A stretch of 64,000 nt of DNA, from contig NZ_JABCQF010000001.1 of NCBI RefSeq assembly GCF_015244705.1, positions 558,001 to 622,000 of the forward strand, read 5' to 3'. A model generated the notes under the pieces. The model did not search any database and was not told the origin of the DNA. It was given only the letters and a program-made list of their open reading frames with translations. Origin of the DNA: Gluconobacter potus. GTDB taxonomy: Bacteria; Pseudomonadota; Alphaproteobacteria; Acetobacterales; Acetobacteraceae. Numbering within the stretch: the first letter of the stretch is position 1; each line of letters begins with the position of its first letter. The position numbers and the translations under genes are program-made. Positions 24,604-33,252 of this stretch are shown here, piece after piece.

Positions 24604-27600
24604 TCATGCGGAAGGTCTGTCGGGGCTTCCGCCGTTCACGAGACGTGCTTCCCTCAGGGCTTCGGCGAAGCGGGTGCGGGTTGTCTGGCCCATGCGGCTC
24701 ATGCCGCAGGCATCACGCATGCGGGTGATCGCGTCTTCGTCGGGACAGTCGATGGCGATAGCGCGACAGGCGAGGTCCACGAGGGCCGGGAGAGGGACCA
24801 GGGCTGGATCAATGGTCCTCTCGGAAGTCAGTGCCGTGAGGGGGAGCCGTGCGGCGACCGGAAGCCGCATTGACCACAGGAATGTGCCAACATTTTCTTC
24901 GGTGCGCCCCAGTGCGGTCGGGATGGCGCGCTGGATGCGTTCGCGGATTTCACGGCCTGCACGGGCAAAACCGTGCTCTCGTGAAATGGTCTGGATGAGA
25001 AGATCTTCACGCAGGACCCCCGCCCTATCGACCGCACGGGCGATCAGCTGCGTCAGGGTCGGGAGATAATCTTCCTGGGTGAAGCGTGATGGGTCGGCTG
25101 TCAGGGCCGGATCATGGTCTGTGGGAGCGGTGACTGCGTCTGGCGCTCTGGCATACAGGGGTTCAGCCGTTCTCACAGGGGCAGGCGAGAGTTCTGATGC
25201 CGCGGCCTCGGGGGAAGAGGGCTCCCCGGCGGGGAAACGGTCCTGCTGGTCTGTTTCCAGAGGGGTTTCGGGAGGCAGGGCGGCTTCGGCGACAGCCAGG
25301 TCGCGTTCAGCCTGTTCAGCGCGTTTTTGACGGGCGTCTTCGAGAAAGACGTTCAGCGCACGATCGATCCGCTCGACTTCGCGGGGGGCGTTGGTCCACC
25401 AGTCCGTGGACCAGATGCGCAGGATGTTCCAGCCGAGATTTTCGAGCACGGCCTGTCTCAGGCGGTCGCGATCGCGGGCTGTGGCACTGCGGTGATAGGT
25501 TGCACCGTCACATTCGACGCCGGCGAGGAAGGTACTGGTCAGATCGGGGTCGACGATACCGAGATCCACGCGGAAACCGGAGACGCCGACCTGGGTTGTC
25601 ACGTCCCAGCCCTTTGCCCGAAGCATGGCTGCGACCTCGATTTCGAAGATGCTGTCGTAACCGCCGACGGATCCTTCATGGGCACCGGCCAGCGCCGTGG
25701 CGCCGCGTTCTGCGAACAGGAGGAAGCGGCGGAGGTCGCGGACACCAGTGGCGCGTGTCCGCTCGATCGCGATCTGGTCTCCACGGAGGGAGCCGAACAC
25801 GATCAACTGCTCACGGGCGCGGGTGATGGCCACGTTGAGGCGACGTTCGCCGCCATCGCGGTTCAGAGGGCCGAAATTCATGGAAATCCTGCCCGTGATG
25901 TCTGGCCCGTAGGTGAGGGAGAACAGCATCACGTCGCGCTCTTCACCCTGTACGTTTTCCAGGTTCTTGACGAGAAGGGGTTCGGGGGCCTGTTCGCCGG
26001 TGAATCTTTCGAGGGACGGGTCTTTCCGGACTTCCGCGTCAAGAAGATCAATGATCAGTTTCTGCTGTTCACCGTTGAAAGTGACCACGCCGACCGAGCG
26101 GTCACGTCCGTCGCGCATGATCCGCAGGGCCTCGGCGACCACCATGCGGGCTTCCATGGGGTTGGTGTGTGATCCATTCCGGCCGGGTTCGTAAATGCCT
26201 TTCGGCACGAAGCGGAACGAAACGGCCTGATCGGATGTGACGGGAGAGGGGAAGGTGACGAGATCGCCGCCGTAATAGGCCTGATTGGAGAAGGCAATCA
26301 GGCTTTCATGACGGCTGCGGTAATGCCATTCCAGACTGATGGCCGGAACGCCAGCCCCGAGACATTCGTCGAGGATCGAATCAAGATCCGTCATGTCGTC
26401 GGATGGGGCAGCGTCGTCGGACGCCTTGCCGGAGGCGAAGAAATCCGTGGGTGGCAGCTGTTTCGGGTCACCGACGACGATAACCTGTCTGCCCCGGCCG
26501 ATCGCACCGATCGCGTCCCATGTCGCGATCTGGGAAGCCTCGTCAAAAATGACGAGGTCGAAAGGAGCGGCATCGGCTGGCAGGTATTGCGCAACCGACA
26601 GTGGGCTCATCATGAGGCATGGCGTCAGTGTCCGCAATGCGCCGGGCATCTTTTCGGCCAGCTGGCGCACGGGCAGGTGTCGGGATTTTTTGGCGATTTC
26701 GCGGGTCAGGACCTTGTATTCAGGATCATGCTGACGGGCGGCTTCTCCGGGGATGCGTCCTGCGAGGCGGGCACGGATCAGGCGTGTGGCGAGGGTTTTG
26801 AGTTTTTCGTCGAGTTCCCGGAACCGGATAATGCGTCCTTCGTGGGTTGCAGCCACGAAACCGCTCAGCAAGGTAGAATCGCTGACGGCGTGCATGGTCC
26901 ACCAGCGTGCGTAATTTGCTTCGAAAACGGGCAGCACGTCGTCGCGCGCGACCATGCCGTGTTCGATCGCATTGACCAGGGGGGTCAGACCGAGTTGTGC
27001 GGCGTGATGGCAGGCACGTCGCCAGGAGCACCAGTCCCGCAGTTCGCGCGTGGCGTCCTTCCAGCCGTGCAGTCTTTCATCTGTCTGTTCCGGCCAGTTC
27101 GGGGCCCTGGGATCAGCCAGCGTGCCGATGTCGCTGGCGCTACATGTGCCCAGCGTTGCCATGGCGGCTTCGAGCGCTGCGAATGTGGTTCTGTAGCGGG
27201 TTATGGCAGCATGAACGGTTCCGCCGGGCGCCAGAAGATCCTGTCCTTCCGCCAGCAATGTCCTGAGATGGGCCCTCGCCGAGAGAAGCTCGGCCGTATC
27301 AGCCGTACAGCCGGCAAGGCGGCTTCTGGCCTGCTGTCCCCATTCGAAGGCCGCGTTGATCTGATCGAAATCGGTTTCCAGACCATACCACATCGGGCCA
27401 ATGCTGGCCTTGTGGGGCGCATTTTCCAGCTTCCCGACGATGGCCTCACGCTCGGCCAGCGCGGCGAGATCGTTTTCGCAGTCTTCGGGCAGGGTGATGG
27501 CATGGGGGGCGAGCCGTTTGCGGATCGCCTTGTGGCCCATGGAGCGCGTGAGCAGCCATTTTTCCTTCGTCGTGCGCCATTCAGACAGGATGTCGGGAAG

Positions 27601-30600
27601 CGGGAGCGTCCGGATGCTGTCCTTCCACCGGGCGGACAGATCCTCGCTCAGCGCGCGGTAGCGGGCAATCGGACTCTGTTCTTCCAGCACGGCGTCCCGA
27701 ATGTCCTGTGCGGTTTCGCCGAAGGCCCAGGCTGTGGCATGGGTCTGTAACAGATGGGCGCAGAGGGCGTCGATCTGCGTGAGCCGCAGGAACGACTGGT
27801 CGTCCGGTCTGAGGGCGAGAGCTTTCGTGACCTCCTGTGTGGCATCCCCCAGGGCCGCAAGGGCGGCGCGTGTCGCATTGACCGCGTCGAGCAGTCTGGC
27901 TTCCCAGAGGGGGGACCAGTCCGTCTGTTCGAGGCCTGCCAGACGGGGAGAGACCACCACGTCACCGATCCGGGCGTAAAGTATGGCGAGGTCTTCAGCA
28001 GTCTGGACGAGGCTGTCGTAATCGGTTTTCGAATGGGTGTCCGCATTGGCCCATTCGAGGGGGATGCGGACGATGGAAGCCTCCTGGGCACGGAGGGTAA
28101 CGCCGATCCCGCGATAGGGTGTCCAGCCGTTGCGTCGCACCGTATGAAGGTCACGGACATAGGCGTTGAGTTCGGTGCGAAGGCTGTCGAGGGTCTGTTT
28201 CGTGCGGGTATATTCGTCGGGCTGAAAGTCTTCGAGAGCAGCCTGGGCGGTCTGGAACTGTTGCAGGACCGCCATCTTGCTGGCCTTGGGTGAAAACAGG
28301 TCCAGACAGAATTCCGCGATTCCCAGTTTTGCCAGACGGGCCCGGACGACTTCGAGAGCTGTCCGTTTTTCGGCTACGAACAGGACGGTGCGGCCCTGTG
28401 CCAGGGTGTTGGCGATGATGTTGCCGATGGTCTGGCTCTTGCCGGTACCGGGAGGGCCGATCAGAACGAAGTTCTCACCTGCGGCTGCGCGGGCCACCGC
28501 CTTGAGCTGCGAGGAGTCTGCCTCCATCGGGCATACGAGATCGGCTTTTGCCAGGGCATCGTCGAGGTCCTTGGACGCGTCGAAACCCGGGGACCGGGAC
28601 GCACCGTTCTCTTCAGCGTCCCTGACGCCATTCAGGAGGCGGCTTGCGACATCATTGGTGGCAAGCTGGTCCCGTCGTTCGAGCAGGTCTTTCCACATCA
28701 GGAACTTCGCGAAGCTGAGTGTGGTCAGACTGACATGTTCGCGGATTTCCCAGCCCGGGATGTGACGGAGATGCAGACGGAACGCTTCGATGATTTTCGG
28801 GACGTCCAGCCCGGAATCGTCTTCCGGGAGGGCGTCTCCTTCGAGCAGAGGGATGCGGATATCGTATTCCGCACGCAGCATTTCGAGCAGCGTCGTGTTG
28901 ATCCGGGTTTCATCGCCGTGCGCGCGAAGGGTAAACGGCGATCTGATGCTGGCTCGCTCAAGGATGACGGGAACGAGGATCAGGGGCGCGAGATAGGGTC
29001 TGGCCTTGTTTTCGGGCGTCCATGCCACGGCGCCGATGGTCAGGAAGAGGACGTTCGTGCCGCCTTCCTGCTCGGCGCTTCGGGCGTGACGGTAAATTTC
29101 GGTCAGTGCGGTCTGGAGTTTGTCTTCCTTGCGCTGGACGACGATTTCGCGGCGTGCGAGGGCTTCCCGCGCATAGGCGCGGGAAGCGTCTTCATGGTGG
29201 CGGCCCTGATGGAGCGCCCTGTTGCGGGGATCGTCGTCGTCCATGAGACCGGGTGCGGAGACGAAACGGAGCGGCCTGGCGGTGCCGCCAGCCCGCATCT
29301 CGGCAACCATGTCTTCAAGGGCCGCCGGGTCCGGGCAGTCGAGTTCGATCAGCTGGCGGTCCGATCTGGGCAGATTCAGCAGGCGGTTGCGTGCCGACAT
29401 GTCGAGCAGGCGGTTGCACCAGCGCTGTACGCGGTCGGCCGGGCGATCCGGGAGGCGTTCTTCTTCCCGATCTTCCCGCAGGACGGGAGGAGCCTCGAAC
29501 AACGGCAGTTCGGAGGTCTCCGGCGTAGCGGTCTCTTCACTGCTGTCCGAAGGCGTTGGGGGCGTGGAAAGGGGGAAGATGCGGCGCAGGCGCGCCCGGT
29601 GGATATCGATGACTTCACGGAATTCTTCCTCGTCATCGTCGCTGATATCCCGAAGTCTGGCCTCTCCGTGTTCGCAGGCGGCAGTGAAGCCGGGCTTGCG
29701 GGCCGCGGTTGCCAGCGTTGTCTCGAAGACACGCAGGTCATCGAGTTTCAGGCGATTGCGGATGCCCGGCAGATCCTGGACGACCGATGATCCTGCATCC
29801 TGCTGGGAAAGCCACAGGCCGGCGAATGCGTGTCCTCGTGTCAGGACGATCAATGGTCTCAGACCGATGGCTTCAAGACAGGCGGCAAACAGGACGGTGG
29901 TGTCGAGACAGGTGGCCAGACGTTCATCGAGAACCTGCGTTGGGAGGCGGATGCGCTGACCGTGTTCGATGAACGACGCGGGCGGGTTGATATAGGTGAT
30001 GTCAAGGCTGCAGATCGCACACCAGATGGCCTGTGCCTGCGCCCAGACCCGTGTCTTGTCTCCCTGGTAGCCTTCAAGGGAGGGGGACTGCCCGGCCTGG
30101 CGCATGATGTCGGAGGCATTGCGCAGGATGCGGGCGATGGCCGGGTCATTCGGCAGGACGAAGGCGGCAAGAATATCGGGAATGCCGGACAGGCCACCCC
30201 ATTCGTTGCGGGCGAGTATCCGGATATCGCGGGTCGTTCTCGCCAGTTCCTGCTCCCCGGCGCGGGCGACCAAGGTGACGACGGCTTTCGAGGCTTCGGT
30301 CTGGGCAGAGAGCAGGGGGCCGTCGAGCGTGAGATCGCGATCGCTCAGGACACGCAACTCCCCGGCGCCGACCTGCTGCAACATCCAGGACCGGGGCATG
30401 AGAAATGGGGGTTCGCTGCTGATGGCAATTTCAACGACCGGATAATCGTGATCGGTCTGGTTGTCGAAAGCGAGTTCCTCAAGGATGGGAACGCTGTTTT
30501 CCCACAGGCTTGCGTTGACGGCTTCCTGCATGGCGACCTGCAGGAGCGGCATTTTCACAGGCGGCGCGGTGTCAGCGTCGTCAACGATAGGGTCCTGTGC

Positions 30601-30639
30601 TGCGTCCACCGAAAATTCCTCCATGCCCGGTATGTTCAC
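24604..30639 (-). CDS. Giant DUF4011 / SF1 helicase / Vsr-like nuclease protein (probable antiphage defence)
   Basis: This 2,011-residue protein has, in order: an N-terminal transglutaminase-like domain (Cys244 in LATCLDTT, His270 in TRGHAFAG), a DUF4011 segment (about 403-445, RWCNRLLDMSARNRLLN), a superfamily 1 helicase core with Walker A GPPGTGKS (728-735), Walker B DEAS (1366-1369) and motif VI NVAITRARE (near 1603), a PD-(D/E)XK nuclease of the Vsr/MTES_1575 type (about 1661-1765, with Asp1692 and Glu1709) and a C-terminal DUF3320-like domain. Proteins of this build occur in defence islands, and as I recall one such protein was shown to act alone against phage (listed as Hhe). The start is GTG at 30639 or ATG at 30624, neither with a strong ribosome-binding site. 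Confidence 0.88.
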   Translation of the reverse strand: MNIPGMEEFSVDAAQDPIVDDADTAPPVKMPLLQVAMQEAVNASLWENSVPILEELAFDNQTDHDYPVVEIAISSEPPFLMPRSWMLQQVGAGELRVLSDRDLTLDGPLLSAQTEASKAVVTLVARAGEQELARTTRDIRILARNEWGGLSGIPDILAAFVLPNDPAIARILRNASDIMRQAGQSPSLEGYQGDKTRVWAQAQAIWCAICSLDITYINPPASFIEHGQRIRLPTQVLDERLATCLDTTVLFAACLEAIGLRPLIVLTRGHAFAGLWLSQQDAGSSVVQDLPGIRNRLKLDDLRVFETTLATAARKPGFTAACEHGEARLRDISDDDEEEFREVIDIHRARLRRIFPLSTPPTPSDSSEETATPETSELPLFEAPPVLREDREEERLPDRPADRVQRWCNRLLDMSARNRLLNLPRSDRQLIELDCPDPAALEDMVAEMRAGGTARPLRFVSAPGLMDDDDPRNRALHQGRHHEDASRAYAREALARREIVVQRKEDKLQTALTEIYRHARSAEQEGGTNVLFLTIGAVAWTPENKARPYLAPLILVPVILERASIRSPFTLRAHGDETRINTTLLEMLRAEYDIRIPLLEGDALPEDDSGLDVPKIIEAFRLHLRHIPGWEIREHVSLTTLSFAKFLMWKDLLERRDQLATNDVASRLLNGVRDAEENGASRSPGFDASKDLDDALAKADLVCPMEADSSQLKAVARAAAGENFVLIGPPGTGKSQTIGNIIANTLAQGRTVLFVAEKRTALEVVRARLAKLGIAEFCLDLFSPKASKMAVLQQFQTAQAALEDFQPDEYTRTKQTLDSLRTELNAYVRDLHTVRRNGWTPYRGIGVTLRAQEASIVRIPLEWANADTHSKTDYDSLVQTAEDLAILYARIGDVVVSPRLAGLEQTDWSPLWEARLLDAVNATRAALAALGDATQEVTKALALRPDDQSFLRLTQIDALCAHLLQTHATAWAFGETAQDIRDAVLEEQSPIARYRALSEDLSARWKDSIRTLPLPDILSEWRTTKEKWLLTRSMGHKAIRKRLAPHAITLPEDCENDLAALAEREAIVGKLENAPHKASIGPMWYGLETDFDQINAAFEWGQQARSRLAGCTADTAELLSARAHLRTLLAEGQDLLAPGGTVHAAITRYRTTFAALEAAMATLGTCSASDIGTLADPRAPNWPEQTDERLHGWKDATRELRDWCSWRRACHHAAQLGLTPLVNAIEHGMVARDDVLPVFEANYARWWTMHAVSDSTLLSGFVAATHEGRIIRFRELDEKLKTLATRLIRARLAGRIPGEAARQHDPEYKVLTREIAKKSRHLPVRQLAEKMPGALRTLTPCLMMSPLSVAQYLPADAAPFDLVIFDEASQIATWDAIGAIGRGRQVIVVGDPKQLPPTDFFASGKASDDAAPSDDMTDLDSILDECLGAGVPAISLEWHYRSRHESLIAFSNQAYYGGDLVTFPSPVTSDQAVSFRFVPKGIYEPGRNGSHTNPMEARMVVAEALRIMRDGRDRSVGVVTFNGEQQKLIIDLLDAEVRKDPSLERFTGEQAPEPLLVKNLENVQGEERDVMLFSLTYGPDITGRISMNFGPLNRDGGERRLNVAITRAREQLIVFGSLRGDQIAIERTRATGVRDLRRFLLFAERGATALAGAHEGSVGGYDSIFEIEVAAMLRAKGWDVTTQVGVSGFRVDLGIVDPDLTSTFLAGVECDGATYHRSATARDRDRLRQAVLENLGWNILRIWSTDWWTNAPREVERIDRALNVFLEDARQKRAEQAERDLAVAEAALPPETPLETDQQDRFPAGEPSSPEAAASELSPAPVRTAEPLYARAPDAVTAPTDHDPALTADPSRFTQEDYLPTLTQLIARAVDRAGVLREDLLIQTISREHGFARAGREIRERIQRAIPTALGRTEENVGTFLWSMRLPVAARLPLTALTSERTIDPALVPLPALVDLACRAIAIDCPDEDAITRMRDACGMSRMGQTTRTRFAEALREARLVNGGSPDRPSA

Positions 30640-30795
30640 GAGCTTGATGACATTGCTGTCAATCGGGTCATGAAGAAACCATCCATGTTTCGTTACAAAG
30701 AATCCTCATGGATTGGGAGTGAAAATTCAAGGGCCCTGGTGTGTTCCGTGCCGGTAGGGCGGGAAAACAGGCAGATATTCATTGCCGTGAGGCGA

Positions 30796-31410
30796 TCAGG
30801 CAGGTCTGCCCTGATCCTGACGCGGTTCACTGCCGCCTGTCCGCATCCTTTTCATCCATTCCACGAGGACCCTGTCCTCATGCTTCTGAACGATCTGCGC
30901 GAAGACGGGGTCCTGTTCGTCCTGTCCAAGTTTGAAGGTGGGGTGAAGGGTCAGGTTTTCGATGGAGAAGCCGATGATGTGTTCTTTCATGCATTCGGTC
31001 CGGCTACCGGCTTCTTTCATGCTCCAGGGCACGGGCTGGTTGCGCTCCATTTCCGCGATGAGGATTTCCAGGCTTTGCTGTGTCAGTTCAGGAGAGAAGG
31101 TGATCCGGCCTGAAACGAAGAGACGGGCGTAGTTCCAGGTCGGAATCCAGGAACGATCCGTCAGGAGGTTGGGAGTGATGTAACTGTCGGGTCCGCAGAA
31201 CAGGACACCGACGTCCTGTGGTTCCTGAAGTGCCCGGGGAGAGATGTTGCGTTTTGCCATGTGGCCAATGAGCGAGACCATCCGTTCCGGACATCCTTCC
31301 GTCTGCGCAACCAGCGGTACGTGGATCGGCTGGCCCGGATGAACGGAAACTCCTGTGATCGCGGCCAGTGGATAGTCATGCACAAGCTGTAGAGCGGGAT
31401 TGATCATCAA
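30796..31410 (-). CDS. PaiB-like FMN-binding negative transcriptional regulator family protein
   Basis: The 204-residue protein matches the PaiB family, with a split-barrel flavin-binding fold. The segment GHMAKRN, then VLFCGPDSYITPN and the strongly conserved WIPTWNYARL are the family's hallmarks. Despite the name, the biochemical role of most members is unknown, and an FMN-linked oxidoreductase activity is possible. The gene is divergent from a MocR-type regulator across about 220 bases that contain a perfect 10-bp inverted repeat, so it is probably that regulator's target. Confidence 0.83.
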   Translation of the reverse strand: MMINPALQLVHDYPLAAITGVSVHPGQPIHVPLVAQTEGCPERMVSLIGHMAKRNISPRALQEPQDVGVLFCGPDSYITPNLLTDRSWIPTWNYARLFVSGRITFSPELTQQSLEILIAEMERNQPVPWSMKEAGSRTECMKEHIIGFSIENLTLHPTFKLGQDEQDPVFAQIVQKHEDRVLVEWMKRMRTGGSEPRQDQGRPA

Positions 31411-31525
31411 TACTAGCCGTCTGATTCATTGTAATTGTCTGGCTTGTGCCACGGGCTCAGGTCATGAAAACCATGAGGTGACAGGCGCGATATCAGGTTT
31501 GTCGCTTCGACAATGTCATGCAAGA

Positions 31526-31580
31526 GCCAGTTTTCATATTAATACGGGACCATTCAATCCCTCTTGGGAAGAAAACTGGC
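31526..31580. promoter_or_regulatory. 10-bp inverted repeat between paiB-like and MocR genes (probable operator)
   Basis: GCCAGTTTTC at 31526-31535 is repeated as its exact reverse complement at 31571-31580, with 35 bases between. MocR-type regulators often bind two spaced repeats upstream of their own gene and a divergent target. The position, 50-105 bases before the MocR start, fits. Nothing else in the intergenic region shows comparable symmetry. Confidence 0.5.
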
Positions 31581-31629
31581 CGATGATAGGACTGTTCCGG
31601 ATGTTGTTCCATCAGGGAGGAGACTGGAT

Positions 31630-33111
31630 ATGCTTCGTCCATGGCGGATGCATCTGGATGTTCGGCTCGATCATGAGTCACCGCTGCCGATCTATATCCA
31701 GATCGCCAACGCGATCGTGCATGATATTGAGCGCGGGCGGCTGGTTTCCGGAGAGTTTCTTCCGAGTACGCGTGCAATGGCACAACTGCTTTCGGTCAAT
31801 CGCAAGACGATCGTGCTTGCCTATGACGAACTGATCGCCCAGGGCTGGATCGAGAGTGCCGGGACGAGCGGCACGAAAGTCTCTGATGCTCTGGGGCTGC
31901 GTCCGCCGGCTCCGGACGTCGGCTCCGGTGAGGGGCCGGTTCCGGATGCCAATACGCCGCTCTATGACTTCAAGGCTCCTCCCGGGCGGCCACTGGCCGT
32001 TCCGAAGGAAAGGAATGCGTACAAGATTGATGAGGGGTCTCCGGATGGACGGCTGTTTCCGCCGGATGTTCTGGCGCGTGCTTACCGCACCGCGATGACA
32101 CGCCTGTCGCGGAGCAATACCCTGTCTTATGGAGATCCGCGTGGTTCGCTGGAACTGCGGGAAGTCATCGCGGCAATGCTCAAGACGGAGCGGGGGCTTT
32201 CGATCGGTGTTGAGAATGTCTGTCTGACCCGCGGCAGCCAGCATGGGATCTTTCTGGCAGCGCTGACCATTCTGCGGCCAGGCGATACGGTTGTGGTCGA
32301 GGATCTGACCTATGAGCCGGCCGTCATGGTTTTCCGTGCCATTGGCGCGCGGGTGGTCAGTATCGGGCTGGATGAGGATGGCGCGGATGTGGACGCACTG
32401 GCTCGGCTCTGTGAACGCGAACGCGTGTCTCTCGTTTTCCTGACGCCTCATCATCAGTTTCCGACGACGGTGTCTTTGCGTCCGGAACGCAGGCTGCGCC
32501 TGATTGAGCTGGCTCGGCATCACCGGTTCGCCATCCTTGAAGATGATTACGACCACGAATTCCATTTCCATTCCCAGCCGCTGCTTCCGATGGCGAGTTA
32601 TGCGCCGGAAAATGTCGTTTATGTGGGATCGCTCTCGAAGCTCGCTCTTCCTGTTCTCCGGCTGGGTTATGTTGTGGCGCCTGCGCCGATGATCGAGGCG
32701 CTGGCTCATCATGTCTCGTTGCTGGACGGGATGGGGAATGTCATTACCGAGACAGCGGTTTCCACACTGATCCAGGAAGGCGAACTGCGTCGCCACGCGC
32801 GCAAGGCCGGCCGGATCTATGCCCGTCGGCGGGATACCTTTGCTGTGATGCTGCATGAGATATTCGGTCATCATGTCACGTTTGCAAAGCCTCAGGGGGG
32901 ACTGGCGTTCTGGATACGGTTTGTGGATCCGGCCTGTCTCAAGCGGATGGAAGAGAACGCGGCATCCATGAACCTGCGCTTCGCGCCTTCGGAGTCTTAT
33001 GCTGCTGCGGGGAAGGCCGTAACGGGGCTGCGTGTGGGTTTTGCGAGCATGACGGAGGCCGAGGCGCGGCAGGTTCTTCTCCGGATGGGCAAAGCCAGCG
33101 GTATTTCCTGA
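31630..33111 (+). CDS. MocR/PdxR-type regulator (GntR winged helix fused to aminotransferase domain)
   Basis: This 493-residue protein joins a GntR winged helix (about 15-80, PLPIYIQIANAIVHDIERGRL and STRAMAQLLSVNRKTI) to a fold-type I aminotransferase domain with the PLP lysine in GSLSKLALP (Lys337 from this start). MocR proteins sense PLP or amino compounds. GGGAGGAG lies about ten bases before ATG 31630, which I prefer to an in-frame ATG at 31564. The divergent paiB-like gene is the likely target, and the downstream peptidase unit may be another. A further imperfectly placed dyad (CGGTATT/AATACCG) overlaps the stop codon. Confidence 0.88.
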   Translation: MLRPWRMHLDVRLDHESPLPIYIQIANAIVHDIERGRLVSGEFLPSTRAMAQLLSVNRKTIVLAYDELIAQGWIESAGTSGTKVSDALGLRPPAPDVGSGEGPVPDANTPLYDFKAPPGRPLAVPKERNAYKIDEGSPDGRLFPPDVLARAYRTAMTRLSRSNTLSYGDPRGSLELREVIAAMLKTERGLSIGVENVCLTRGSQHGIFLAALTILRPGDTVVVEDLTYEPAVMVFRAIGARVVSIGLDEDGADVDALARLCERERVSLVFLTPHHQFPTTVSLRPERRLRLIELARHHRFAILEDDYDHEFHFHSQPLLPMASYAPENVVYVGSLSKLALPVLRLGYVVAPAPMIEALAHHVSLLDGMGNVITETAVSTLIQEGELRRHARKAGRIYARRRDTFAVMLHEIFGHHVTFAKPQGGLAFWIRFVDPACLKRMEENAASMNLRFAPSESYAAAGKAVTGLRVGFASMTEAEARQVLLRMGKASGIS

Positions 33112-33252
33112 AAAATAATACCGGATGGTCCCGTGCAGAACATCACGATGTCGCAATGGACCCTTTGAAAAGTAAAAACTGGATGTTCTGGTAAACCAAT
33201 GACCGGGGTCATTCTGACAGGGTCGGTGCATTAACCCGGGAGCTGGTTTGCC

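Noticed and set aside
33099-33123. Inverted repeat CGGTATT-N11-AATACCG at the MocR stop codon
   Set aside because: Seven-bp arms in an AT-rich spot over a stop codon can arise by chance; no T-run and no matching copy elsewhere in the window.
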